Below, piece by piece: positions 1 through 9,503 of a DNA stretch of 36,872 nucleotides; position 1 is the first letter of the stretch; each line of letters opens with the position of its first letter. The notes beneath the pieces were generated by a model. That model had not been told where the DNA came from, searched no databases, and was given only the letters and a program-made list of their open reading frames with translations. Made by a program: the position numbers and the translations under genes. The stretch is from Zygnema cylindricum (taxonomy: Eukaryota; Streptophyta; Zygnematophyceae; Zygnematales; Zygnemataceae): assembly GCA_037447655.1 (NCBI GenBank), contig JBBHKE010000853.1, positions 1 to 36,872 on the forward strand, written 5' to 3'.

Positions 1-700
1 TTCCTTGTGTGGCCACATTGAAATTTTGTCGACGCATCACTTTGCATTTTAACATCACACTGGTTTATGACATGGCAAATCAAATAAGCTATTAATCAAA
101 TATATAAACTATGACATAAGTATTTTGAAAAAATTCTCATCATTACAATTAAATTAGGAATTTGCATCAAAGTGCCAAATGTTGTTTGATTTTTCACCAT
201 ATATTGGGGATAGCATATGGGTCTAGATAAAAGACTAATCAAATACTCTTAGTCAAATGAAATGGATGTACAAAATTTAGCATAATTACTTAATGTGACT
301 TGTGTACGTAAGAGCGCTAAAAATTATCAAAACCATAAAAAAAACAACCAAATTGCTTAGAAACGACTCGAAAGTTATTAGGGCAGGGGTGTGTTAACTG
401 GTTAAAGTATCGGGGTTTGTTTTTTTGTCGTTCCCTTGATTAGTAAGATACTACCTTTAAACTTTTTTGTTTCATGAAAAAATTGCATTTACCACAATAC
501 AATTATTGTCATCTCGATGTTTTGCATGTACTCCAAGTTAGTCATTTTTTTACTCATTTTGAGGTTTTCCTCTATTCGACCCTTGGGCATGCTAGTCCAA
601 TCCATAAAAACCTTTAATGATGTGATTTTAGTGAAAATACCACTCGAACAACTATGCGCTGTGCGTTTCGGAGTTTTCGAGCATGAGAGAGAGAGAGTAA
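1..700. other. AT-rich stretch, no gene seen
   Basis: I find no reading frame with a recognisable domain and no paired repeat ends here. The short open frames at 489-833 (-) and 517-819 (+) overlap each other on opposite strands and look like chance openings. A tRNA-like A-box resemblance near 395-415 has no partner B box. This stretch probably consists of old decayed repeats. Confidence 0.5.
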
Positions 701-1175
701 ACGTTATTTTTTTCTCTTGCCCATTATGTGCATGTGTTGAAAAAAAATGCAAGGGTCTCGCACCTCTATTATCATCTGCATCATGTGCAAGTGTTGGAAC
801 AAAATTGCACGGGTCATAGACCTCTATTATCATTTGTGGTTCCTCTGCAAAAGCTTATACCGTCGTCACTTTCCCTCTCCCTCTCACTCTTCCGCTTTTA
901 ATAGATTGAGACATGACAATACTCGAATGAAGTGGAACAGCTTTGAAAGGCCTATTTTGATGAAAAATGGAGTGAGAAAATAATAGAAAATAAATGGGAA
1001 AAGCCATGGCGGGAAATTCTTAAATTAGTGATGTTGACGTTGTCAGTAAGTGAACATGATGTCACAATGTAAAAAAATGGTAGACATCCACAATATCAAA
1101 AAAATCTAGATGTTTACTACCCGTCGCTATTTTTATTTGTTGCATTTCGAAAGCCCTTCGTTGATATTTGACATC
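700..1175 (+). repeat. Partial copy of the R (Harbinger-like) repeat
   Basis: This stretch follows the same order of landmarks as the fuller copy at 24720-25090: a 'gggtct' block, a pyrimidine-rich run with repeated 'ctctcactctt', then 'gccatggcgg' followed by a T/G-rich block and repeated 'tgtcacaatgt' words. Inside it, 728-784 and 785-841 are an imperfect 57-bp tandem duplication beginning gtgca(t/a)gtgttg. No terminal repeat is visible on its left, so it is a truncated or eroded copy. No coding capacity is seen. Confidence 0.5.
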
Positions 1176-1189
1176 TACTTGATTTGGGG

Positions 1190-1347
1190 AACACAATAAC
1201 CGATATATCGATTCGGCATATCAAGAAGCTCAACATCGCAATGGTTTATAGATACATCGACTTGATGTGCCGGTGTATTTTTACCGCGGATGCATAGAAT
1301 ATAGAATTTATCGCGATAATAACTTTGCCGATACACAACATTATACT
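1190..1347. repeat. Relic of the hAT-like MITE
   Basis: It contains the 'cgatatatcg' palindrome, a 'cgcgataat' block and an end resembling 'ccgatac.caaca', matching the subterminal and terminal parts of the hAT-like elements at 3825-4643 and 25313-26821. The terminal repeats are decayed and no target duplication can be recognised, so this is a heavily eroded, internally deleted copy. Confidence 0.4.
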
Positions 1348-1503
1348 ATATAGACATAACCGATTGTCCTAAGTTTTGTAGTCGTGTACAACCGTCACAA
1401 ATTGTACCAACGTCTACGACCGTCACATTTCAAAATAACGATCATTTTCGCACATTCGAACGCTCTGCAAAATACAAAAAAATAATCACTAGAATACAAA
1501 AAA

Positions 1504-2783
1504 CATTGTGAATCGTTAGTAACTTAAAAAATAATTAATGTTATTAACTCTAATTTGGATTTTTCACATTTCTGAAAAAAACAAAAATTAATCTTATTTT
1601 TAATGCATATTTCGTATTTTATTACTTACCATTTTGTACGGAATGACACGCTCTGTACACCACTCTATTCAAGATGACGAAAAATTAGAGTTAATAACGC
1701 TAATTAACCAATGTAACAGTAATAGTGCATTGAACTTGTTTGTAAATGGGTATTTAAGTATTACGAATATAGAGTTTTAAATTCGGTAGACGTTCACGAA
1801 AGAATCGCACGATTTGGAGTTCTATTTTAAAAGATATAATGATTGGTGTACTTAGGCGACAGCGTGAGGTCAAAATAACGAGTGGGTGTTCATTGTAACA
1901 GGTTAAGGGTCAAACTAGCCACGAAATTTCAGGCGCACGGTTAAAAGTACCAAATAAATCAATATTTCGTTTGGTATGCACGATGGTTCGTTTCGTACAA
2001 TTTTTAGTACGAAACGTCACTTTCACTTTATGGAATTTTGAAGGTAGTTTCGCGTGTGAAATTTGCGACGCACGTTCGTGCGAAGTCGTGTTTTGTTTGG
2101 CGCGCACTTTTGCACGTAAATGTTACGTAGTGAAATGTAGCGTTTAATCGGTTAGTAAATCATACGTAGCTAGTAAAAGATTTCACACGCTTTTGCATTG
2201 GTAAGTCTGAGTCCTTTTGCATTTTCATTGGCCCAAGTAAAACCTGTTCAACGGAGCGTTGACTTTAGCCTGGCTAGTCCACGGCGATGATGGATAAATG
2301 GTGAAGTCTAAGAGAAAAATAATCATCTTTTCCTTGGGAAAAGTTTGTGGAAATTCTGACTGATCTTGGTCCTGAGCAATTAAAACCAAATTGGAGCAAT
2401 GGCATTTTTGCATTGAAATCTCTTGCTAACAAAGTAGTGTTTTAGTAGCTAAGAGATAGAAATATTAAGAATGGAGAGTAGTGGAAAACACTATAAAAGA
2501 AGGGTTGAGCCACGAGGGCAAGAGACCAAACTAATGTTATGGGGACAAAAGCTTCTTATAATTTAAAGTTTATCTTTATGTGAGTGCTTTCTAATGTGGA
2601 TGTGTATTTTCCAATGTATGGAATGTGTGGTTGAAATTGGTTGTAGTAATGGGATTTTCCGAGAGGTATGAGATCCTATTACAACCAGTACCTTAATTAA
2701 CTTAAAAATAATTCTCTTTAAGGTTTTAGGGTCAAAAAAATTGGGGCGCCGAATTAGCGTTAATTACACTAATAGCGATTCAA
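1504..2783. repeat. Decayed M-family TIR element holding a solo LTR
   Basis: The left end (cattgtgaatcg at 1504) and the right end (cgattcaagg, near 2776) are decayed forms of the M-family terminal repeat CACCGCGAATCG and its complement. Inside them are the 'attagagt' and 'gcgttaat' words typical of M copies. The solo LTR at 1712-2683 interrupts it, so the original element was only about 300 bp. Recognition rests on weak terminal similarity; the flanking TA is not conserved. Confidence 0.4.
1712..2683 (-). repeat. Solo LTR of the gypsy family, opposite orientation to the 3111-15532 LTRs on this strand
   Basis: This 972-bp segment begins TGTAAC and ends TATTACA. Read in reverse complement it aligns over its full length with the two LTRs of the adjacent gypsy element (3111-4908 once its hAT insertion is removed, and 14564-15532). 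It is flanked by accaa (1707-1711) and accag (2684-2688), a 4-of-5 target duplication. No internal retrotransposon sequence is attached, so it is a solo LTR, the usual product of LTR-LTR recombination. It sits 427 bp from the left LTR of the full element in the opposite orientation, making a long inverted repeat. The strand given is the one opposite to how I compared it with the LTRs on the + strand. Confidence 0.85.
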
Positions 2784-2786
2784 GGA

Positions 2787-3105
2787 TTACCACTTTAAAG
2801 TAACGGTTACATGGGCACACCCCTTAGTGGTGCGTCTCCATGTGCCTAAGTAAGGGTTTTTTTTTCTGTCGTTTTCCTGTAAAACTTTGATTCATACCGC
2901 GTAAGTTTTAACCATAAAAAGAAATATAAAAAATGAGAAGTAAATTTTGTGTCATCGTTGAATTTAAAATGTACTACATGTTGTCGTCTTATGTAATTCG
3001 ACCCACGACCCCGCCAAAAAACGTCATCTTCAAACTTATCTTTAAAACAAAGGGAAGATGTTTTTTAAAACAAAGTATTTTCCAAACACAAACACGAACA
3101 CGTAT
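2787..3105. other. Short spacer with an R-family end
   Basis: A 'catgggcacacccc' motif at about 2812 and an 'aagggttttttttt.tgtcgttt' stretch near 2850 match the terminus and first 150 bases of the R elements (compare 24342 onward). The stretch is probably a diverged left part of an R copy, cut by the gypsy insertion at 3106. There is no coding sequence. Confidence 0.4.
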
Positions 3106-3110
3106 TCACA

Positions 3111-4908
3111 TGTAATAAGATTTCTAATCTCTCAAAAAATCCCATTACTTCAATCAATTTCAACCACACATTCCACATATTGGAAAATACACATCCACAT
3201 TGGAAAGCACTCACATAAGGATAAACTTTAAATTAGAAGAAGCTTCTGTCCATATAACATTAGCTTTGTCTCTTGCCCTCGTGGCTCAACCCTTCTTATT
3301 AAAGTGCTTTCCTCTACTCTCCACTCTTAATAATTCTAACTCTTAACTACTAAAACACTAATTAGTTTGCAAGAGATTTCAATGCCAAAACGCCAATTCT
3401 CCAATTTGGTTTTAATCGCTCAAGACCAAGATTAGTCGGAATTTCCACAAATTTTTCCCTAAAGGAAAAGATGTCTACTCTCCTCTTACACTTCACTATT
3501 TATCCATCATCGCACTGGACTCGCCAGGCCAAAGTCAACGCTCCGTTGAACAGGCTTTTACCTGAGCCAATCATTGATTAGCAAGGACTCCGACTGACCA
3601 ATGCAAAAGTGTGTGAAAATCTCCCACTAACTACGTAGCATTTACTAACCAATCAAACACTACATTTTACTACGTAGCATTTGCGTGCAAAAGTGCACGC
3701 AAATCGAAACACGACTCCGCACGATCATGCGTCGCGAATTTAACTTGCGCAACTACCTACGAAACTTACAAATTTGAATAATGACGTTTCGTACTAAAAA
3801 TTGTACAAAACGAACCATAATAGGTAGTGTTGGGTATCGAGGACCGTTTGCCGATATTCGATATATATCGAATTTTTGGTACCCGATAATCGATATATCG
3901 CTTCGATATATCGAATTTCAAATCATCGCGATATATCACCGATATATCGTATCGTCAATATATCGAAGCTAAAAAAAAAAAAATCCCACAGGTTTTCAAA
4001 GTCTCGTGACTTTGGACAAAGTGACTGTAAAATCTTTGCCGTAAAGAAATACGGTTTTTTCCTGAAAGTCAGCAGAGTGAAGGAGATCTCTGAGGTACAT
4101 TGACGAGGTACACTTGTGAAGTACACGTACGTCATACGCAGGTACGATTTTCCAGACGAAAAAGGTCGGTTTCCAAATATTCAAAGATTTTTGAGATTTG
4201 GTAGTCAGCTTACGTGGAACCACTCATATCAGAACACGTATGTAAAACTTTTTGACAAAAGACACGCGATGTACCCGAGGCCTCTGTAATACATAAATTT
4301 TGTTGTCCGTACTACTACAGAGACCTCCTCGTGTAACCATACCCGAAATAATTAATCATTAGAATTTCAAAATTAGTATTTTTTTGTCGGTTACATTTTG
4401 CGGCGTCTACCTTTAAGTCACGGAACGGAAATCACGGCGTACGTGGCGTATTAGACAATTTGATTTTTCGCTAAATTAACATATTATATAAAAAAATAAA
4501 AATAAATAAATTTAAAAAATTCTATATATCGCGATAATATATGTTGGTCTCGGTACGATATATCGAGGATCCAGCTCGATCGATATTCGATATATCGAAT
4601 ATCGAGATTATCGCGATATGAATTTACCCGATACCCAACACTAATAATAGGTAACAAACCACTATTAGTACTTTATATAGACGTACGCCTTAAATTCCAC
4701 GAATACTTTGACCTTTAACCCGTATCAATGTTACCCACCTATTATTTTGACCCCTAGCTGTCACCTAAATACACCCATCGCTATATCTTTTGAAATATGA
4801 CTTTAAATCGCGCGATTCTTTCACGGACGTCCACCAAATTTAGTACTCTATATTTATATTACCTAAATACCCCATTACAAACAAGTTTGATCTGCAATTA
4901 CAGTTACA
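3111..4908 (-). repeat. 3' LTR of the gypsy element, interrupted by a hAT-like MITE
   Basis: On the + strand it starts TGTAATA and ends GTTACA, giving TG...CA ends in both directions. Without the hAT insertion and one copy of its target duplication it is 971 bp, against 969 bp for the other LTR. The polypurine tract follows directly at 4909 (read on the - strand it precedes the LTR). Confidence 0.9.
3825..4643. mobile_element. hAT-like non-autonomous element (MITE), copy 1
   Basis: An 819-bp insertion with inverted ends TAGTGTTGGGTATCG / its complement CGATACCCAACACTA, flanked by an 8-bp target duplication, ataatagg (3817-3824 and 4644-4651). The other LTR of the same element shows the empty site at 15268-15275 with a single ataatagg, which proves the insertion. 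An 8-bp duplication and TA-G-G-type ends are typical of the hAT superfamily. Both subterminal regions (3852-3968, 4526-4625) are packed with the palindrome CGATATATCG and variants, plausible transposase-binding sites. There is no transposase reading frame, so it would need an enzyme supplied by another element. Confidence 0.88.
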
Positions 4909-4921
4909 TCATCCCCTCCTT
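4909..4921 (-). other. Polypurine tract of the gypsy element
   Basis: On the - strand the sequence aaggaggggatga sits directly upstream of the 3' LTR start TGTAAC. Its position and purine content fit the plus-strand primer site of an LTR retrotransposon. Confidence 0.75.
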
Positions 4922-5033
4922 ATTTTAAACTGCCCTCGGTTAAAACTCTTTCATTCTCAAGCATGACTTCTATATTATTATCCCTCCAATACCTTTGCAA
5001 AAACTCAGAATGTTTATCTTCTAAAGATAACTC

Positions 5034-6400
5034 ATCTTCTAGCATTCGTAGATAATGCACTTGCCGGAATATAGTATTGCCGACCTTAAACCGTTAACTA
5101 ACCCAATCTATTACCCATTTGTGACCCTCAAGTTCTATAATTATTGAGGGATCCAATTCCAATTCTCTTTCAATTGGTCGAAAATTTGCTAGTTTTAACT
5201 GGTTGATGTGTATCACTGGATGAATTTTTGTTGAAAGCGGAAAGTCCAATTTGGCAACAACTGACGATATCATCTCGATTACAGTAAATGGTTCCATGTA
5301 CTTAGGAGCAAATTTCCCATAGGATCCCCTTGTCCCTCGATCTTGCACCTGTAATGAGTTGTTGAAAGCGAAACCTTGTCACCTGTGCTTACCATCCAAT
5401 CACCCCGTTTGCGATTAGCATTTAGTTCTTGCCTTCTTTGTGCCTCCACTAATGCCTCCCGAACTGTTTTCCAAACCGTTTGAATGTATTCCCAAAATTC
5501 CGTTCCAGAACCCCTATTCTCTTGAGTGACCCCTGTTATTAAGTCTAATGCTTCTCTCGGTTGGTATCCGTTTGCAACTTCAAACGGTGAGAATCCTGTA
5601 CTAGCATGTTTACATGAATTGTATGCAAATTCCATTAATGGCAGTTTAGATTCCCCTGTGTTGAGAACTCCACTACAAACAGTCCTAAGCATTTCTTCCT
5701 ATGTACGGTTCATCCTTTTTGTCTGTCCATCTGTCTGAGGATGATAAGAGCTACTCATTTTTAATTCAGTGCCTAAATTTTGCTACAATTATTTCCAAAA
5801 TGCAGACGTCAATATAGAATCCCTATCAGTGACTATAGACAGGGGAACTCCATGATGTCTCACCACGTTGTCAAAATATAACTTTGCAATATCTACAACT
5901 GAATGAGTAGTTTTGCAAGGGATAAAGATTGCCATTTTACTGAACCTATCGACTACGACCATGATATTGTCATTTCTTCTAGATGTAGCTGGTAACCTGA
6001 CAATAAAATCCATACTGACATATGACCATGGTCTTTCGGGGATATCTAAAGGTTTTAAGAGACCTCTAGGTTTCTGGTTACTAGGTTTACCATGTTGGCA
6101 AGGGACACAACTTTCCACGTGTTTCGACACCTCTTTTGCCATCCCTGGCCAAAACAGTTTACTTTGCGACCGACTAAGAGTTTTATCTCGACCTAGATGT
6201 CCTAAATGCTCATGGGCTTCCTGTAAAAAATGTTTTCTTAAGTCTCCCATTTCAGGAATGCATAACCTATCCTTTGTTCGCAAATATAGTAAACCATCCT
6301 CTATTCTAAAGTTTTTGACATGTCTCTCATTAATGGGTCACAATTGCCTCCCCAAATATTCTTGCAAATCATAGCAAAATGAGGATCTTTATCATAACCA
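5034..6400 (-). pseudogene. Gypsy integrase (broken)
   Basis: Reading on the - strand, 6283-5789 begins with a zinc-binding HHCC region (HEHLGH ... CVPCQ), then the catalytic core with its first aspartate in SMDFIV and the second in VTDRDS. The frame is then broken by stops at 5789-5791, 5783-5785 and 5699-5701. The stretch around the third acidic residue reads QTDGQTKRMNR, where the family has Glu before Arg-Met-Asn: codon 5717-5719 is AAA (Lys), so the DDE triad is lost. The C-terminal region resumes at 5692-5279 (FAYNS..HASTGFSPFEV) and, after another frameshift near 5340, at 5348-5094 (KYMEPFTV.. IHPVIHINQLK), the usual tail of plant gypsy integrases. No clear chromodomain is seen after it. 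The protein would normally insert the DNA copy into the genome; this copy cannot. Confidence 0.9.
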
Positions 6401-6419
6401 TTTCTAACAGCATCTAAAA

Positions 6420-7111
6420 ATAATTCATCCCAAACCATCACACTTATTTCAAAACATCAACTTAAAGGATCTGCGACTACATTTGTCTTTCCTAGAATAT
6501 GTTTGACATTATATTTGAAATATGCTAATTTCTGCATCCACTTAACCTATCTGCCAGTCATAATCTATGCATTCTTTAATCTTTGTAGATAGGAGAGTGC
6601 CTTATTATCACAGTGAACTGTAAATTCTTTACTATGGAAATAACAACGCCATTTCACCAATGCATGAACAATTGCAAGTAATTCTTTTTTCGTGCTAGAT
6701 AGTTCTTTTCAACATCATTAAATTTCCTTGACTCAAAAGCAATAGGTTAAAAATGTTTGCCAACTTTTTGACTTATGACTGCACTTAGACCTTTATCAAA
6801 ACCATCAATAGTGATCAAAATTTCAAATTCTCCAGCAAGATCAAGATATACCAGTGTAGGAGCACATGTCAACTTCCCTTTTAGTTCCTCAAAAGCTCTC
6901 TCTTGATCGGCTCCCCACACAAACATCTCCTTCTCCTAAAGTTAATCCGTCAATGGTGCGGCGATCATATTGAAGTTCCTGATAAATTTCATGTAATAAG
7001 TGGCCAATCCCAAAAATGATCTAACTTCTGTGACATTAGTGGGTTGCTTCCAATTTTGTATTGCAGTAACTTTGGATGGATCTGTTTTAACACCTTCTCC
7101 ACTAACTATAT
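6420..7111 (-). pseudogene. Gypsy reverse transcriptase tail and RNase H (broken)
   Basis: This is the downstream half of the polymerase, separated from the rest by the copia insertion. From 7106 leftward it reads VSGEGVKTDPSKV, then FLGLATYYMKFI (RT thumb/connection). It continues with an RNase H region: FEILITIDGFD, where the family usually has a TDAS-type aspartate motif; RKKELLAIVHAL, which holds the RNase H glutamate; and CDNKALSYL. Several stop codons interrupt it, for example near 6930, 6747 and 6560, so it gives no long open frame. Removing 7112-10922 and one TSD copy joins the reading frame exactly to the LGHI motif at 10923 onward. Confidence 0.85.
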
Positions 7112-7588
7112 TGTTGTTTTGGAAACCTTAAGTTCTCTCTATATCTTGCTGCTATGTTGCCATGCTGCGCTAAGTCTGACATCGCAGCTAGAAACCTTGA
7201 GCACTCTACACTTGTTGTTGTGCTGCTATGGTGCTCTGATCTGACATCGCAGTTGCGATGCTCTAATATCACAGCTGCGCTGACAGATCATAGCACTCAT
7301 AGCAGTTATAGCTGTCATAGCAGCTATAGCAGTCTGCCCAAGAAAGGTGTTCTGAATATGAGTACGTGGGCTATAGAGTATTTAATAGGGATAGGAATAC
7401 TCTTCAGACTGCTAGAAATATTCAGGTTAAAGAAGAGAGCAGATCGGTAGATGTTTTTGGTATGACAGATTTTGAAAAAGATTCCAAAATCAAAGAATAG
7501 GTTATTTTTGAAAGTGTTCCTCTCGCTTCTTCTAGTCCCACTTTGGACCCTCTGGCTGGTCCCCTTGTGGAGAATCATCCTCCTCCTC
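7112..7588 (+). repeat. 5' terminal repeat of the copia element (LTR head fused to integrase tail)
   Basis: It is the first copy of the 477-bp direct repeat. About 7112-7363 is LTR-type sequence. 7364-7588 reads like the end of a copia integrase and the start of the hinge (VIFESVP.. then PLVENHPPPP) and runs on into the hinge and RT. The only differences from 9504-9980 are ctg/cag near 7311 and gtacg/gtccg near 7365. No primer-binding site follows. A nine-base repeat (7292-7336, five units of AGCAGTCAT type) lies inside it. Confidence 0.85.
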
Positions 7589-7728
7589 CACCACCTCCTC
7601 CTCGGCGGCAACCTACGGATCCAACAATTCCAGCCTCAGATTTTCCGGGGGGAAAAAGGCAAAGCAGCAGGCTGCGACACTGCGAAGCTGCGCTATTTTC
7701 TGTCGAATCACTGGATCTAACTGAAAAC

Positions 7729-7848
7729 TGCGACGCTGCGAAACTACGAAGCTGCGATGCTGCGAAGGTGCTAAGCTGTGACGCTGCGAAGCTAGAAAGC
7801 TGCGACGCTCCGAAGCTGCAAAGCTGCGACGCTGCGAAATTGCGAAGC
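7729..7848 (+). repeat. 24-bp coding tandem repeat, five units
   Basis: Five consecutive 24-bp units (7729, 7753, 7777, 7801, 7825) keep the reading frame and encode an eight-residue repeat CDAAKLRS with variants CDAAKVLS, CDAAKLES and CDAPKLQS. A sixth, partial unit starts at 7849 (tgcaaaactgct). Flanking sequence at about 7675 (cactgcgaagctgcgctatt) resembles the downstream flank, as if the array grew from a GCTGCG-rich seed. It lies in the hinge between integrase and RT, where length variation is usually tolerated. Confidence 0.93.
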
Positions 7849-8291
7849 TGCAAAACTGCTCTATTATCTGCCAGCATGATGGAACCGGTCACAATACAAG
7901 AAGCCTTTTCAGCTCCGGAAAAAGATCAATGGATCGCTGCGGCTAACGATGAAATGCGATCGATAATGGAGGCTCAAACTTTGAAAGCTTGTGGAGCTTC
8001 AACCAGACCGAAAAAGCCATCGGCTATAAGTGGGTCTTTAAAGTAAAGCTGAATCCAGATAACTCTGTTGAAAGATATAAGTTAGGCTTGTTGCTAAAGG
8101 CTATAGTCACAAGGAGGGAATTGACTATGAAGAGACTTTTTCTCCGGTTGTCCGATTTCCAAACTGTTAGAATTTTGTTATCCTTAGCGGCCATTGAGAA
8201 TATGGAACTACATCAAATAGATGTTAAGACAGCTTTTTTGCATGGAGATTTAGAGGAAGTAATTTATATGAAGCAGCCTGAAAGGTATGAA

Positions 8292-8329
8292 GAGACTGGA
8301 AAATAAAATAGAGACTGGAAAAGAAAATA
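8292..8329 (+). repeat. 19-bp tandem duplication disrupting the copia RT
   Basis: gagactggaaaataaaata (8292-8310) is followed directly by gagactggaaaagaaaata (8311-8329), one mismatch apart. Nineteen bases shift the frame and the first copy supplies a stop codon at 8304-8306. The break falls between the [10 protein letters not shown] and KLLKSLYG motifs of the polymerase. Confidence 0.9.
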
Positions 8330-9488
8330 TGGTCTGTAAACTGTTGAAATCCCTGTATGGTTTGAAGCAGGCTCCACGTCAGTGGAACCTAAAACTAGAT
8401 GAGTTTCTTACCACTCTAGGATTCGTCAGGATTAGCTCAGATCACTCAGTCTATGTTATGGAAGGGAAAGATGGGATTATGTACATTGCGGTATATGTAG
8501 ATGATTTGCTGTTGTTAAGCAAGTCATTAAATGAAATTAACAAAATAAAGGCAGCCTTAAATTCAAGATTTGAGATGAAGGACTTAGGTGAGGCAAAGTA
8601 TATTCTTGGAATTCAAGTAGAAAGGGATAGAGATAGGAGAACAACCCATCTAACGCAACGTGAAGCGATAGGAAATGTGCTTGAAAAGTTTGGCATGGCT
8701 GAGGCAAACAGAAGTGCCACACCCATGGAATTTAAGCAGAAAGTGGAAGGCATGGAGACCGATGGAGGAATCATTTTTGACGATACCTTGGAGTCAGGGG
8801 AGGCAGATTTTATGGCCACCATTCCATACCGGCAGATTGTTGGTAGCCTAATTTACTTCATGAACTGCACAAGGCCGGATATTGCGGCAGCAGTTGGCGC
8901 TTTGAGTCGAAGTTTGCAGAATCTAAGGAAAACAGATTGGGAGGCCGCAAAAAGGGTTCTTCGGTACCTTGTAGGAACACGGAATCTTAGACTTGCTCTC
9001 GGTGGAGATGAAGTCAAAATTCAGACATGGAGCGATGCTAGCTATGGAGACATGCCAAGCCGCCGTTCCACCACTAGATTCATTTTGAAGATTGGAACTG
9101 GAACATGCTGCTGGAGCAGCAAGCTTCAAAAGGTAACAGCTCAGTCTACAATGGAGGCTGAATATATGGCAGCAAGCTCAGCTGTCAAGGAGTTACTATG
9201 GGTGAAGTCCCTCCTCCAAGAACTTCATTTTATGCAATCCGGACCTCAAATAGTGTGGTGTGACATCCAAGCAGCTATTGCGATTGCATCCAACCCGAGT
9301 CATCACTTCAAAAGCAAGCACATTGACATCAAGCTGCATTTTGTAAGAGAGAAGGTGATGAACAGAATTTTAAAGCTAAGTTATCTTCCGGATGAGAAGA
9401 TGGTAGCAGATATGATGACTAAGTCTTTACCTGCACCTAAGTTGAAATTCTGTAGAGAGGAATGTGGACTCAGTGGCTGAGAGAGTCT

Positions 9489-9503
9489 AAAGGTTTAGGG
9501 GAG
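9489..9503 (+). other. Polypurine tract of the copia element
   Basis: aaaggtttaggggag directly precedes the TGTTG start of the 3' terminal repeat at 9504, right after the end of the RNase H frame (stop at 9478-9480). Both position and composition fit a plus-strand primer site. Confidence 0.7.

Larger units (their letters stand above)
7364..9480 (+). pseudogene. Copia pol fragment: integrase tail, hinge, RT, RNase H
   Basis: 7364-7588 holds the integrase tail; 7543-7980 encodes the proline-rich hinge and a run of five CDAAKLRS-type repeats; EPVTIQEAF at about 7880 opens the RT region. RT motifs visible are GYKWVFKVK (about 8025), [13 protein letters not shown] (8210), LYGLKQAPRQW (8355) and the catalytic YVDDLLLLS (8495). 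RNase H has WSDASYGD (9030), STMEAEYMA (9150), a CDIQAA motif (9261; CDNQSA in most relatives) and KHIDIKLHFVRE (9320), ending at the stop 9478-9480. Frameshifts occur near 7985, 8013, 8085 and 8160, and a 19-bp tandem duplication (8292-8310 / 8311-8329) adds another shift plus a stop. 8287-9480 alone stays open for 397 codons. The family copies element RNA into DNA; this copy is defective. Confidence 0.9.

Noticed and set aside
395-415. A-box-like motif (actggttaaagtatcgg)
   Set aside because: No B box at a suitable distance, so no pol III unit can be supported.
7575-7892. Repetitive ORF on the - strand (ASQL repeats)
   Set aside because: It is the antisense reading of the in-frame CDAAKLRS repeat of the copia hinge.
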